A DNA stretch of 64,000 bases from Pseudomonadota bacterium (GTDB lineage: Bacteria; Desulfobacterota; Binatia; Binatales; Binataceae). Location of the stretch: NCBI GenBank assembly GCA_021323945.1, contig JAJPKA010000002.1, positions 290,923-354,922 of the forward strand, written 5' to 3'. The notes beneath the pieces were generated by a model. It was not told where the DNA came from. It saw only the letters and a program-made list of their open reading frames with translations, and made no database searches. Of this stretch, positions 37,202 to 46,518 are shown in pieces; within the stretch, counting starts at the first letter, position 1, and each line of letters opens with the position of its first letter. A program made the position numbers and the translations under genes.

Positions 37202-37205
37202 CTAG
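37017..37205 (+). CDS. Possible small Cys-rich (zinc-ribbon-like) protein
   Basis: A 62-residue frame on the plus strand, convergent with metH (4-base overlap). It reads VCDPCS... YCRLGG... NFCSFCHSAWIFC, seven Cys in all and two CxxC pairs spaced as in a zinc ribbon. There is no ribosome site before the ATG and no homologue is recalled. It may be chance; conservation would decide. Confidence 0.22.
   Translation: MNRVRQSEFAIAKHVQLRVFVCDPCSATSLGVAGYCRLGGTLPNFCSFCHSAWIFCRQQSNC
37041..37054. promoter_or_regulatory. Perfect 14-bp palindrome
   Basis: TTTGCGATCGCAAA, centred on GCGATCGC, lies about 185 bases upstream of the yacG ATG. A dimeric regulator site for yacG-lpxA is possible. If the small Cys-rich frame is real, the palindrome falls inside its first codons. 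Confidence 0.3.
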
Positions 37206-40200
37206 GCGTTTTCGGATTGAAATTCAGACTCCAGCCGTTCGATGTCCGTCGGCGAAAGGCTGAAGTACTTGGCTTGCGGGTTGTGAAAAACCAGCGCGCT
37301 AACCGAACTCTCCGGGTCCATCATATAGCCCTCGGTGAGCCGCACTCCGAGGTTGTTAGTCTCGATTTCCAACAGACGGAATAGTTTTGACTGATCCTCC
37401 AAGCGGGGGCAGGCGGGATAGCCGAACGAATACCGCTTGCCGTGATAATGGGCTTGAAACAGGTCTTTCATCGAGGTGCCGGGCGGGTCACCAATCCCCC
37501 ACATCTGTCGAATCTTCTGATGGAGTAGTTCGGCAAATGCCTCGGCGCTCTCCAAGGCAAGTACCTGGAGAATATGGGAACGAAGATATTCACCGCGCTG
37601 TTTCCACTCTTCCGCCAAAGCCCGCACCCCCTCGCCGATGGTTGTAACAAACATCGCCAGATAGTCGGGGCGCTGCAACTGTCGCGGCGTTACATAGTCG
37701 GCCAGACAGAGCCAGGGAGCCTCGGATTGGCGGCCAAAAACGAACCTTTCCAGCTCGTGTTTGCCATCGGCAGAATAGACAATCACGCTCCGCTCGCCAT
37801 CCGAATTGACGCGGAAGAAGCGGTAAGCGGCTCGCGCGCTGATATCGTCCCGCGCCAGCATCTCGTCTTCAACTGACGCCACCGCATCCCGCAATTCGAG
37901 GGCCTTTGGTTCACGGGCATCAAGTGCCTGCTGGAAATTGCGAAAACCGAGATGACGGGTATAGAGCATCACAGGGTTAATGTAACGGAAAATCTCATCG
38001 AGGTTGTAATCGCGTAAGATATGCAGTCGCAAATCAGGGGGTTCGGGGATGGGACCCTCGTAAAGCATCGGCCGCGGACGTTCCGCAGCCCTTGGTTTGT
38101 CACCGGCTGCTCGAGCCGGGGCATTAAGCAGCCGACGGGTTTCTTCCTCCAGTTCAACCGCAAGTGCTTCGCGCCGCTGAGCATCCATCAATTGGTTAGC
38201 GAGGTCCAACCCGGCCATGGCATCGTTAGCGTAAGCCACGATGCCATCGTAGTGCGGGGCGATCTTCATACGGGTAAACCGAGATGACAGGGCAGCGCCT
38301 CCCACCAGGATCGGGCAGCGAATCCTGGCGGCCTTGAGGTCCTGAACGGTTGCGACCATCATTTGCGCTGATTTGACCAGTAAGCCGGATAAGCCGAGCG
38401 CATCTGGCTTGTATTGGTGGTAGGCTTTTATCAGTTCCTCGGGAGGGACCTTGATGCCGAGATTAACGACCCGATAGCCGTTGTTGCTCAGGATGATATC
38501 GACCAAGTTTTTGCCGATATCATGCACATCCCCCTTCACTGTCGCCAAAACAATGCAGCCCTTGCCAAGCGTTTCAGTCTTCTCCATGCGCGGCTCCAGG
38601 TAGGCAACCGCGGCCTTCATCGCTTCCGCGGATTGGAGCACTTCAGCCACGATCATCTGGTTGGCATTGAACAGCCGCCCAACTTCATCCATCCCCTTCA
38701 TGAGCGGGCCGTTTATAATCTCGAGGGGCGAGTAGCGCTGCAACGCTTCCTCGAGGTCTTCGGCCAGCCCCTCCTTCGAGCCTTCGAGGATATGCCGCGC
38801 GAGTCGTTCCTCGAGCGGTAACGAGCGGCGTTCTTCGCGCGACGGCTTGTTCCTTTTACTGCGAAAATGCGCAGCGAATGCGGCAATCGGGTCTTCTCCC
38901 CGCCACCAGATTAAGTCCTCAGCCAAACGCCGCTCTTCCTCAGGAATTGAGACATAGCGTTCAAGTTTCTCGGAGTTGACGATTGCCAGATCGAGACCGG
39001 CTTCGACGCAATGGTAAAGCATTACCGAATTGAGAACTTCCCGACCCGCCTCGGGCAAGCCGAAGGAAACATTGGAAATTCCCAGTACAGTTTTGCAACG
39101 CGGCAGGGCGGCTTTGATCAGACGGATGCCTTCGATGGTTTCGACTGCGGAGCGAATATAATTCGGGTCGCCCGTACCGATTGGAAAGACCAACGGGTCG
39201 AAGATTATATCTTCCGGCTCGACGCCGTATTTCTCGGTCAAAATCCGATAAGACCGTTCTGCAATCGCGAGCTTGCGCTGCCTGGTTATCGCCTGTGCCT
39301 GCTGTTTGTCTTCATCGATGCATCCCACTACCAGTGCAGCACCATAATGGCGGGCCAATGGCACGACCCGACGGAAACGTTCCTCGCCGTCCTCGAGGTT
39401 GATCGAATTGATGATTGACTTGCCAGGTGTCCGCTGAAGCGATTCCTCAAGAACCCGCGCGTCGGTTGTATCGATCATCAATGGCGCCTTGATCTTTTTC
39501 ACGAGGCTGGCCAGCAATGCTGCCATGTCAGCGGCCTCGTTCCGATCCGGATCTTGCAGGCAGACATCAATAATCTGGGCGCCGCGGCGGATTTGGAGCC
39601 GGCCGATTTCAGCCGCCTCTTCAAATTTGTTCTCGGCGATGAGACGTTTGAACTTGCGGCTGCCAAGCACATTTGTGCGTTCGCCGACAATTACCGGGCG
39701 GGTGGTGTCATCGAGGACGAGTGCTTCTATACCGGAGACCGCAGAACGCCGGACAGTCGGAATCTTGCGCGTTGCGGCCCGTGCGGTGATCTCTTTCAAC
39801 ATTCGAATATGCGCGGGCGTCGTGCCGCAACAGCCGCCGACGAGATTCACCCAGCCGGCTTTGACGAACCGGGCAATTTTATTCGCGAGCGTCTCAGGGG
39901 TTTCATTGTAACGGCCCTCTTCATCTGGGAGCCCGGCGTTCGGCACGCAAGCTACCGGGAACCGCGCAATACTCGCTAAGGTTCGCAGATGGTCGGTCAT
40001 GAAATCCGGCCCGGTGGCGCAGTTAAGCCCGATCCACAGCAACGGCTGATGGGCGATCGATACGTAGAACGCTTCAATGTCCTGACCCGCCAGCAGCGTC
40101 CCCATCGTTTCGATTGTGCCCGAGATCGCGATGCCCGCGTCTGCACCCGTGCGTTCCAGCGCCTGCTTGATACCTGTTAAGCCGGCTTTGCAGTTAAGCG

Positions 40201-40714
40201 TATCCTGGACCGTCTCCAACAACAGAATATCGGCGCCGCCTTCGAGCAATCCTTCGGCCTGTTCTTGGTAAGCTGCGCTCAGCTCGGCGAAAGTGACGCC
40301 CCCAGTCACCGAAATGCTCTTGGTGGTCGGGCCCATCGAGCCCGCCACCCACCGCATCTGGCTGCTGGATGATGCCGCATCGGCCTCCGCTCGTGCCAAT
40401 TCGGCGGCGATTCGATTAAGTTCACGCGCCTTATTGTGCAGGCCGTATTCCGCAAGCACGATTGAAGTGGCGCCGAAAGTGTTGGTCTCGATTATGTCAG
40501 CGCCGGCCGCCAGGAAGCTGCGATGAAGCTCGCGGATTTTATCGGGGCGAGTGTAGACCAGGTATTCGTTACATCCCTCGAATTGTGGTCCGCCGAAGTC
40601 GTCGGCACTGAGGTGCAGGTCCTGGAGCGAGGTCCCGGCAGCACCATCCAACACCACAATACGCTCTGTCAGAAGCTGGCGAAGTTGGTCCAGCCGATTG
40701 CCTCTATTGAACAT
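37202..40714 (-). CDS. metH: Cobalamin-dependent methionine synthase
   Basis: A full-length MetH of 1170 residues that methylates homocysteine from methyl-THF through B12. Domains in order: homocysteine/zinc module with Cys ligands in GLNCATG and GGCCGTT; pterin-binding barrel (from VGERTNVLGSRKF); cap; B12-binding Rossmann domain with the base-off motif DVHDIG; and the C-terminal reactivation domain with AdoMet (PPGTSMKDLFQAHYHGKRYS and YPACPRLEDQ). All modules are present. The ATG at 40714 is preferred over an upstream start that adds 23 Arg-rich residues. No B12 riboswitch was recognised upstream, only a short hairpin. Confidence 0.95.
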   Translation of the reverse strand: MFNRGNRLDQLRQLLTERIVVLDGAAGTSLQDLHLSADDFGGPQFEGCNEYLVYTRPDKIRELHRSFLAAGADIIETNTFGATSIVLAEYGLHNKARELNRIAAELARAEADAASSSSQMRWVAGSMGPTTKSISVTGGVTFAELSAAYQEQAEGLLEGGADILLLETVQDTLNCKAGLTGIKQALERTGADAGIAISGTIETMGTLLAGQDIEAFYVSIAHQPLLWIGLNCATGPDFMTDHLRTLASIARFPVACVPNAGLPDEEGRYNETPETLANKIARFVKAGWVNLVGGCCGTTPAHIRMLKEITARAATRKIPTVRRSAVSGIEALVLDDTTRPVIVGERTNVLGSRKFKRLIAENKFEEAAEIGRLQIRRGAQIIDVCLQDPDRNEAADMAALLASLVKKIKAPLMIDTTDARVLEESLQRTPGKSIINSINLEDGEERFRRVVPLARHYGAALVVGCIDEDKQQAQAITRQRKLAIAERSYRILTEKYGVEPEDIIFDPLVFPIGTGDPNYIRSAVETIEGIRLIKAALPRCKTVLGISNVSFGLPEAGREVLNSVMLYHCVEAGLDLAIVNSEKLERYVSIPEEERRLAEDLIWWRGEDPIAAFAAHFRSKRNKPSREERRSLPLEERLARHILEGSKEGLAEDLEEALQRYSPLEIINGPLMKGMDEVGRLFNANQMIVAEVLQSAEAMKAAVAYLEPRMEKTETLGKGCIVLATVKGDVHDIGKNLVDIILSNNGYRVVNLGIKVPPEELIKAYHQYKPDALGLSGLLVKSAQMMVATVQDLKAARIRCPILVGGAALSSRFTRMKIAPHYDGIVAYANDAMAGLDLANQLMDAQRREALAVELEEETRRLLNAPARAAGDKPRAAERPRPMLYEGPIPEPPDLRLHILRDYNLDEIFRYINPVMLYTRHLGFRNFQQALDAREPKALELRDAVASVEDEMLARDDISARAAYRFFRVNSDGERSVIVYSADGKHELERFVFGRQSEAPWLCLADYVTPRQLQRPDYLAMFVTTIGEGVRALAEEWKQRGEYLRSHILQVLALESAEAFAELLHQKIRQMWGIGDPPGTSMKDLFQAHYHGKRYSFGYPACPRLEDQSKLFRLLEIETNNLGVRLTEGYMMDPESSVSALVFHNPQAKYFSLSPTDIERLESEFQSENA

Positions 40715-40775
40715 CCGTCTGATTTGACGCCTTCTTTTCCAACAGGCTAGCCGACGGTAGAGTTTGTCGCAATTT

Positions 40776-40790
40776 GCTGGCAAAGCCAGC
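40776..40790. promoter_or_regulatory. Short perfect hairpin in the metH leader
   Basis: GCTGGC-AAA-GCCAGC, flanked by CGC and GCG that could extend the stem with internal loops. It lies about 60 bases upstream of the metH ATG. It could be a leader structure; no known methionine, SAH or cobalamin riboswitch core was seen around it. Confidence 0.25.
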
Positions 40791-40931
40791 GAAAGCGGTT
40801 CATATGATTGCGGGGTGGCTGATTTAAAGCGGATGAGACAAAACTATGGGTGCGTTATCGAAATTCTGAAGAGATCGGAGATTGCTGTTTACATTCGCTG
40901 GTGACGTTCGTCAACTATATCCGAGGCATAA

Positions 40932-41711
40932 ATGATCCTGGCATGGCTAACCCTCTTCGACGGCATTTTGGCGGTCGCGTTGGCAGTGACCGGTATTCTC
41001 TGCGCCCACTTCGGAGTACTGCCGCCTTTCAACCTGCATCTCTCCACCGCCTTATTTGGGCTTTACCTGGTTCTGTTCGGGTTTTTTCTTGGGATCCTCG
41101 GTTGTATCGTCGGCACAATCGTACTGCTCACAACGTTATTCATGCCGTCGTGGAGGGCAGGGCGTGGACGAGCGATTGCAGGAATTATTGTCGGTCTGCT
41201 GGTGGTCGTGCCAATTCTGAGAATTGCGTGGTCCACCCGACAATATCCGCCAATCAATGATATCACTACTGATACTCAAAACCCACCCGCGTTTGTCTAC
41301 GCGGAAACTTTACCTCCAAATCGTGGCCGCGACATGAGCTACAAGGCCGAGACTGCATCCGCCCAACTACGGGCTCCGATTTATCAGAATTTGAAACCGT
41401 TGGAACTGCCAGGCAGTCTCGATGACGTTTACAAACGAGCCGAGATTATCGCGGGAGAGTTTCCCGGTTGGCAGATCACATATCGCGACCCTGTCCATCA
41501 CACGATAGAAGGCGTCGCCACTTCAACGCTCTTTCAGTTCAAAGATGATTTTGTGATCCAGGTACGCCCCGCTCCGGAAAGTGGCAAGAGCTTGGTCGAG
41601 ATGCGATCGAAATCCCGCGACGGCAAGGGCGACTTGGGCGCCAATTACAATCGTATCGAAAGCTTTTTTAGAGCGTTGCAAGGTCCGCCCCGCGGGGTTG
41701 TCACCCAGTAG
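40932..41711 (+). CDS. Membrane protein with a DUF1499 domain
   Basis: A 259-residue protein: three N-terminal membrane helices (about 2-28, 36-66 and 80-97), then a soluble DUF1499 domain marked by RQYPPINDITTDTQNPPAF, the TIEGVATSTLFQFKDDFVIQV strands and VEMRSKSRDGKGDLGANYNRI. Such proteins are widespread in Gram-negatives but unassigned. It is divergent from metH and stands alone. Which side the domain faces is not clear from sequence. Confidence 0.8.
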   Translation: MILAWLTLFDGILAVALAVTGILCAHFGVLPPFNLHLSTALFGLYLVLFGFFLGILGCIVGTIVLLTTLFMPSWRAGRGRAIAGIIVGLLVVVPILRIAWSTRQYPPINDITTDTQNPPAFVYAETLPPNRGRDMSYKAETASAQLRAPIYQNLKPLELPGSLDDVYKRAEIIAGEFPGWQITYRDPVHHTIEGVATSTLFQFKDDFVIQVRPAPESGKSLVEMRSKSRDGKGDLGANYNRIESFFRALQGPPRGVVTQ

Positions 41712-41790
41712 GCAGACCCGGCAGCCTTGGCCGGGGAGAGCGGTAAACCGCGGTCTCCGGCCGGTCAGGATTGTACTTTCAGAAACCCTT

Positions 41791-42975
41791 TCAGATGCGC
41801 TCGAGTAGCGTCCCGGTCCCCAGCCCGCCGCCGCAGCACATGCTGACCAGAGCCCTCTGGGAATTGGTCCGCTGAAGTTCGTACACCGCCTTAGTCACCA
41901 ACCCGCAGCCAGTCGCCCCTAGCGGGTGGCCCAGGGCAATAGCGCCGCCGTTGGGATTGACTCGAGCCATATCCGGTTCGAGTACACGAGCCCAACTCAA
42001 TACGACTGAGGCAAACGCTTCATTGATTTCGAAAACGTCGATGTCACTGATGCGGAGCCCGTTTTTGTCCAACAGTCTGCGCGTTGCCGGTATCGGCCCT
42101 TCGAGCATCAACACGGGATCACAACCCACCAGGCAAGTGTCCACCACACGCGCCAGCGGCCGGCATCCAAGCTCCCGCGCCTTCGCTTCGTTCATCACCA
42201 GCACCGCCGCAGCTCCATCGGCGATCTGCGATGAGGAGCCCGCTGTGTGGATACCGTCAGGTCGTGCCACGGGTTTTAACCCTGCCAAGGCTTCCATGCT
42301 GGTGTGCCGTGGAACCTCGTCACGGGTCACGGTCCGCATTTCGCCTTTCTGTTTCGAGTCACCGTTCGGTACGGGTGCCTGAACAGGAATTATCTGGGAC
42401 TCGAAGCGCCCAGCGTCGATGGCACGGGCTGCTCGCAGCTGGGATTCAAGTCCAAATCGGTCGGCATCCTCGCGCGTGATGCCGTACTTTGTCGCGATCC
42501 GCTCAGCACCTTCGAACTGGCTGGTCCACTCGAAGCGCTCGCGGTACTTGCGAGTGATTGGTTTGCCAAAACCCGCCTGGGCACCCGCCAGTGCATCAGA
42601 GCCGATCGGCAGCAGACTCATGTTCTCAACCCCACAAGCCAGCACCACGTCTTCGGCGCCTGAGGCGACGATGCTGGCGGCTAGATTAACGGCGTACTGG
42701 CTCGAACCGCATTGGGAATCGACGGTGGAGCAGGGAACTTCGACCGGGCCGCCGGCCGTCAGCCAGGCGGTTCGGGTGACGTTCATCGCCTGGGCGCCAA
42801 CCTTGTTGATGCAGCCCCCAACTACCTGTCCGACCTCTTTGGGGTTCACGCCGGCACGTCGGAGGACTTCCATCATCACTTGGGCGAGCAGCTCGGTGGG
42901 GTGCGCCGCGGATAGCGCCCCATTTTTCTTTCCTATTGGCGACCGGCCTGCGGCGGCGACGACGACATTTTCCAT
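41791..42975 (-). CDS. Acetyl-CoA acetyltransferase family thiolase
   Basis: A 394-residue thiolase that cleaves or forms 3-ketoacyl-CoA. The nucleophile is Cys89 in DSQCGSSQ; the GGAIALGHPLGATG His and the second Cys in MCCGGGLGTG are present, so it should be active. The ATG at 42975 has AGGAG 9 bases before it; the frame stays open upstream but shows no homology. It is divergent from the M24 peptidase gene. The degradative or steroid/fatty-acid type is more likely than the biosynthetic PHB type, but the substrate is unproven. Confidence 0.92.
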   Translation of the reverse strand: MENVVVAAAGRSPIGKKNGALSAAHPTELLAQVMMEVLRRAGVNPKEVGQVVGGCINKVGAQAMNVTRTAWLTAGGPVEVPCSTVDSQCGSSQYAVNLAASIVASGAEDVVLACGVENMSLLPIGSDALAGAQAGFGKPITRKYRERFEWTSQFEGAERIATKYGITREDADRFGLESQLRAARAIDAGRFESQIIPVQAPVPNGDSKQKGEMRTVTRDEVPRHTSMEALAGLKPVARPDGIHTAGSSSQIADGAAAVLVMNEAKARELGCRPLARVVDTCLVGCDPVLMLEGPIPATRRLLDKNGLRISDIDVFEINEAFASVVLSWARVLEPDMARVNPNGGAIALGHPLGATGCGLVTKAVYELQRTNSQRALVSMCCGGGLGTGTLLERI

Positions 42976-43090
42976 AGCTTTTACTCCTGCATTCGATGCT
43001 GGCCGGTGCGAGGCGAGCCAGCGTGACTCTGTTTTCCTGCACCTTTGTAATAAATCAGTCCCGTCAAGTAAAATGAACGAGGGTGGTCGG

Positions 43091-44434
43091 GTGGAGAGCA
43101 ACCCCAATACCGTGAAGAATGCAATTCCCCGAGAACTGTTCGCGTTGCGGCGCAAGCGTTTCATCGAGGCGATCGGAGATGCGATCGCAATCCTGCCCAG
43201 TGCTCCGATTGCCGTGCGCTCGGCGGATGTCGAGTTCATTTACCGTCAGGATAACGACTTTTACTATCTGACGGGTTTCGCTGAACCTGAATCCATCGCG
43301 CTGTTTGCGCCAGGCGAGAGCGACAACTTTATTCTGTTCGTTCGACCGCGCGATAAGGAGCGCGAAACGTGGACCGGTCGGCGGGCGGGACTCGAGGGCG
43401 CCATCGCCGATTACGGAGCCGACCGGGCCTATCGAATCGATGAGTTTCAACACGTCGCAGCCCGCTACCTCGAAAAAGCCGCGCGCATCTATTACCCTCT
43501 CGGTATCAATGAACGGATTGACGCGCGTGTGTTGGAGATGCTCAAGAGCGCCGCGGCCATGCGTCCGCGCCTCGGCTCAGGCCCGAATGCTCTGATCGAT
43601 CCACGCGAGATTTTGCACGAGGCTCGCCTTTTCAAGTCGGCTGAAGAACTGGAAACAATGCGCCACGCGATTGCCATCTCTGCGGAAGCCCATAAGGCGG
43701 CGATGCGTAGTGCTCGTGGTGGCATGATGGAGTGGGAGGTGGAAGCACTGGTCGATTACAACTTCCGCAAGCGGGGGGCAGCGGGCCCCAGTTACCCGTC
43801 TATCATCGCCTCCGGTCCGAACGCCGCTATTCTCCATTACATTCATAACGACCGTGAGATGCGCACAGGCGAGCTTCTGCTGATCGATGCCGGCTGCGAA
43901 TACGCTTTCTATGCTTCCGATATCACTCGCACCTTTCCGGTGGGTGCACGTTTTAGCCCGCTGCAGCGCGATTTGTATGAGATTGTCCTGGAGGCACAGT
44001 CAAAGGCCATTGAAACAATTCGACCCGGGGTTAAATTCGACGCGCCGCACGAAGCTGCGTTGCGTGTTCTGGTCGACGGAATGTGCAGACTCGGCCTCCT
44101 CAAGGGTGATGCCGAAGAGCTGATCAAAAACGGCTCATATCGCCGCTATTTCATGCACCGAACGAGTCACTGGCTTGGAATGGACGTGCATGATGTTGGC
44201 TTGTACCGAGTTGCCGGTGAGTCGCGGACACTCGAACCCGGGATGGTTTTGACCGTGGAGCCCGGAATCTACATTAGCCAAGACGATGACCAGGCCCCCG
44301 AGGAGTTTCGAGGTCTTGGTATCCGAATCGAAGACGATGTGCTCGTCACATCGGACGGTCATGACGTGATGACGGCCGCAGTACCGAAATCGGTCGCTCA
44401 GATAGAGGCGCTGACCACTGCCGGCGGAGACTAG
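43091..44434 (+). CDS. pepP: Xaa-Pro aminopeptidase (M24B)
   Basis: A 447-residue metallopeptidase that removes N-terminal residues before proline. The N-terminal aminopeptidase P domain is marked by RQDNDFYYLTGF. The pita-bread domain has all five metal ligands: Asp266 and Asp277, His360 in TSHWLGMDVHD, Glu390 in VEPGIYIS and Glu414 in IRIEDD. Start: GTG at 43091 has GAGGG 7 bases before it; an in-frame ATG 18 bases upstream (43073) lacks a ribosome site and is the alternative. Confidence 0.92.
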   Translation: MESNPNTVKNAIPRELFALRRKRFIEAIGDAIAILPSAPIAVRSADVEFIYRQDNDFYYLTGFAEPESIALFAPGESDNFILFVRPRDKERETWTGRRAGLEGAIADYGADRAYRIDEFQHVAARYLEKAARIYYPLGINERIDARVLEMLKSAAAMRPRLGSGPNALIDPREILHEARLFKSAEELETMRHAIAISAEAHKAAMRSARGGMMEWEVEALVDYNFRKRGAAGPSYPSIIASGPNAAILHYIHNDREMRTGELLLIDAGCEYAFYASDITRTFPVGARFSPLQRDLYEIVLEAQSKAIETIRPGVKFDAPHEAALRVLVDGMCRLGLLKGDAEELIKNGSYRRYFMHRTSHWLGMDVHDVGLYRVAGESRTLEPGMVLTVEPGIYISQDDDQAPEEFRGLGIRIEDDVLVTSDGHDVMTAAVPKSVAQIEALTTAGGD

Positions 44435-44459
44435 GTATCCGGCAAACTGGTATTCGAGC

Positions 44460-45344
44460 CTACAATTCGAGCGCCGAGGCGGTACCCACCACCGTAATCG
44501 TGCCGTCCGCCTTTTCACACCAAACTTCCACCTCTGCCCGAGTACGCTCGCCTTCAGGACGGCGTTCGAGAATGCGGCCCTTTGCGCCGGTAGTCTCTTC
44601 AGCCCATAAGACGTTTACCAGACGCACGTCAAAACGGCCGCCGGTGATGAAGCCCAGGCCAAACCTGCTCGTCATAAGTTCACCAATCAGGCAAATCGAT
44701 AGCATTCCCTGCACGACAATTTCAGGAAATCCCAGTCTCTGAGCCTCTTCTCGGTCGGTATGGTAATTACGACCCGGACCCGAGAATGCCATGCACATCG
44801 CCTGGGAAACTCGACGCATTGCAGTTTCGATCGGCTCGCCACCGCGCTGACCAACGGTGAACACCCGGGACTGCGATTTTTCACGCGACCGATCGACGGC
44901 CAGACCAGTTCTGGCGCCGGGAGCAGAAATCAAGAAACTCTGGTGAGTTCGGCTGCGCTGCACGATACGGCCGTCGCCAGCGAAGATGAGACATTCATTA
45001 ACCACGTATTCGCGGTCGCGCCTGACGTAGCGATCGACAATAACCGAGCGTGTGTGAAGTCGGTCCCCGGGGCGAATCGGCGCGAATCCTTGCCATTCCT
45101 GGCGCGCATGCAGATTGCCATAGATATTTGGAAGATACCAATCTTGGCGGCGAAACACGGCGGAATGCATGATGAGGGCAGGAGCCACGGGCCCGCCTAA
45201 AGGCGAGGAACCCGTATACCACGGGTTGTTGTCGCCCGTGCCGGCAATAAAGTTGTCGATAGCGGCCGTGGTGATTTCGAATTCAAAGCCGCCAAAATCC
45301 CGCCCGACATAGATCTCGTTTGGCCGATAAATTTCAGTGGTCAT
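44460..45344 (-). CDS. Double-hotdog MaoC/FAS1-like dehydratase domain protein
   Basis: A 294-residue protein made of two hotdog folds. The first half carries FIAGTGDNNPWY (about 32-43) and the second YHTDREEAQRLGFPEIVVQGM. In (R)-specific enoyl-CoA hydratases one motif, D-x-N-P-x-H, supplies both catalytic Asp and His. Here the first motif keeps Asp but has Tyr for His, and the second keeps a His but lacks the Asp. Activity is therefore uncertain; the mesaconyl-CoA or FAS1-like hydratase group fits the architecture. It lies 19 bases after the FlK-like thioesterase, third gene of that operon. AGGGAT is the ribosome site. Confidence 0.78.
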   Translation of the reverse strand: MTTEIYRPNEIYVGRDFGGFEFEITTAAIDNFIAGTGDNNPWYTGSSPLGGPVAPALIMHSAVFRRQDWYLPNIYGNLHARQEWQGFAPIRPGDRLHTRSVIVDRYVRRDREYVVNECLIFAGDGRIVQRSRTHQSFLISAPGARTGLAVDRSREKSQSRVFTVGQRGGEPIETAMRRVSQAMCMAFSGPGRNYHTDREEAQRLGFPEIVVQGMLSICLIGELMTSRFGLGFITGGRFDVRLVNVLWAEETTGAKGRILERRPEGERTRAEVEVWCEKADGTITVVGTASALEL

Positions 45345-45363
45345 GACATCCCTGGGCCGTCGA

Positions 45364-45762
45364 TTACCTCGACTTGACCTTCTCCTTAAAACGCCGATCG
45401 AATCTTGCACGTTCGAGCACAGTGCGCGAATGTGTTCCGTGTCCAATCTGCTCCTTTTCGTCAAAAGCGCGCACCTCGTATTCAATCCGGCGACCCTCGG
45501 TCCTAATCACCTCGGCTTCGGCGCGAACTTTCCAGCCGACAGGAGTAGCGCCGGTGTGAGTGACGTTGACGACCACTCCAACTGACATCTCGCCCGGTTC
45601 CAGATAGGGTTTGAGCGCGTCCATCGCGGCCAATTCCATCGCCAGACTCATCATTGCGGTGGCCAGGACTGGTGGCAGCGACCCCTCCATCGCACTGGCG
45701 AGCTGTTCGGGTTTGACGGTAAATTCGTATAATCCTTTGGCTCCAACCGGAACCGGGTTCAT
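45364..45762 (-). CDS. FlK-like hotdog thioesterase
   Basis: A 132-residue single hotdog. VVVNVTHTGATPVGWKVRAEAEV and RIEYEVRAFDEKEQIGHGTHSRTV resemble fluoroacetyl-CoA thioesterase FlK and its wider family. The catalytic-type Glu (AMELAAMDAL) and His (VTHTGATP) are present. Most relatives do not act on fluoroacetate, so only a small acyl-CoA thioesterase role is proposed. It overlaps the DsbA-family gene by 4 bases (ATGA) and precedes the double-hotdog gene, suggesting one acyl-CoA pathway. Confidence 0.8.
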   Translation of the reverse strand: MNPVPVGAKGLYEFTVKPEQLASAMEGSLPPVLATAMMSLAMELAAMDALKPYLEPGEMSVGVVVNVTHTGATPVGWKVRAEAEVIRTEGRRIEYEVRAFDEKEQIGHGTHSRTVLERARFDRRFKEKVKSR

Positions 45763-46382
45763 AGATTACCTTCTCCATTCAGCTGTTTTCGGAGTCCCAG
45801 ACTGTCGAGTTTTTTCATGACCCACTGGATGCGATCGTTGCCCCAGAACAGTTCACCTGCGACAACGAAAGTGGGTACGCCGAACACTCCATCGCGGTCG
45901 CTCTCCTCGGTCGCCCGGCGCAGCGCGGCCTCTCCTTCATTTGCCGCAAACCGCCGAAAAGCGTCAGGATCAAGGCCTACCTCGGTTAAGATCCTGCTCA
46001 AAGAGTAGTCATCCTCCAGGTCGAGTTCACGCTTGAAGAAACCTTCGAAGATCCGGAATGAGTAATCGCAAAAACGCTGGTGCTGGTCGGCATAAAGTCC
46101 TCCGATCAGGGCCCGTCGTGAATCGAAGATCCTATGCGGGGCGCGAATTATTAGTCCGCGTTGATTGGCGAAACGCCGCGCATCGGCGTACAGGTAGCGC
46201 ACTTTGAACCTTTCTCGCGCGGAACGCTGTTCCAAATCGCCGTATACGGCTCGGATATCGAGCTCGTAAGGAATGAATCGCAGATGTACGTCATAGGTGG
46301 CTTCGAGCTCAATGGCCGGGCGCAAAGCCAGGTATGTAAACGGGCTTTTGTAGTCATAATAAAACTTAAGCTCTTCACTCAT
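45759..46382 (-). CDS. DsbA-family / 2-hydroxychromene-2-carboxylate isomerase-like protein
   Basis: A 207-residue thioredoxin-fold protein of the kappa-GST type. The N-terminus YYDYKSPFTYLA carries the family Ser that activates glutathione, in place of a DsbA CxxC. A cis-Pro loop GVFGVPTFVV and the final GELFWGNDRI are typical. Family members isomerise hydroxychromene carboxylate in naphthalene breakdown, or act as GSTs. It is the first gene of a three-gene run with two hotdog proteins, consistent with aromatic acid catabolism, though this is inference. No signal peptide. Confidence 0.82.
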   Translation of the reverse strand: MSEELKFYYDYKSPFTYLALRPAIELEATYDVHLRFIPYELDIRAVYGDLEQRSARERFKVRYLYADARRFANQRGLIIRAPHRIFDSRRALIGGLYADQHQRFCDYSFRIFEGFFKRELDLEDDYSLSRILTEVGLDPDAFRRFAANEGEAALRRATEESDRDGVFGVPTFVVAGELFWGNDRIQWVMKKLDSLGLRKQLNGEGNL

Positions 46383-46468
46383 CGGCTAACCCGCCAATCG
46401 TGATACCGCAAATTCGGATCATTCGCACCTTATGGCGCCGCGCTCGTATCTTGAAACCACCGACGACT

Positions 46469-46497
46469 TTGACGAACTGCGGACGGGGTCATATTAA
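46469..46497 (+). promoter_or_regulatory. Candidate sigma-70 promoter for the zinc dehydrogenase
   Basis: TTGACG, 17 bases, TATTAA (5/6 and 4/6 consensus matches). The predicted transcript would have a very short leader but still include GGGAGG, 7 bases before the ATG. Confidence 0.5.
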
Positions 46498-46518
46498 TGA
46501 ACATCGGGAGGCAGCCCA

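Noticed and set aside
40715..40931. Cobalamin or SAM riboswitch upstream of metH
   Set aside because: No B12-box or other riboswitch core was recognised; only a short hairpin is present.
42419..43072. Long in-frame N-terminal extension of the Xaa-Pro aminopeptidase
   Set aside because: It is antisense to the thiolase gene, has no family similarity, and a proper start with a ribosome site lies at 43091.
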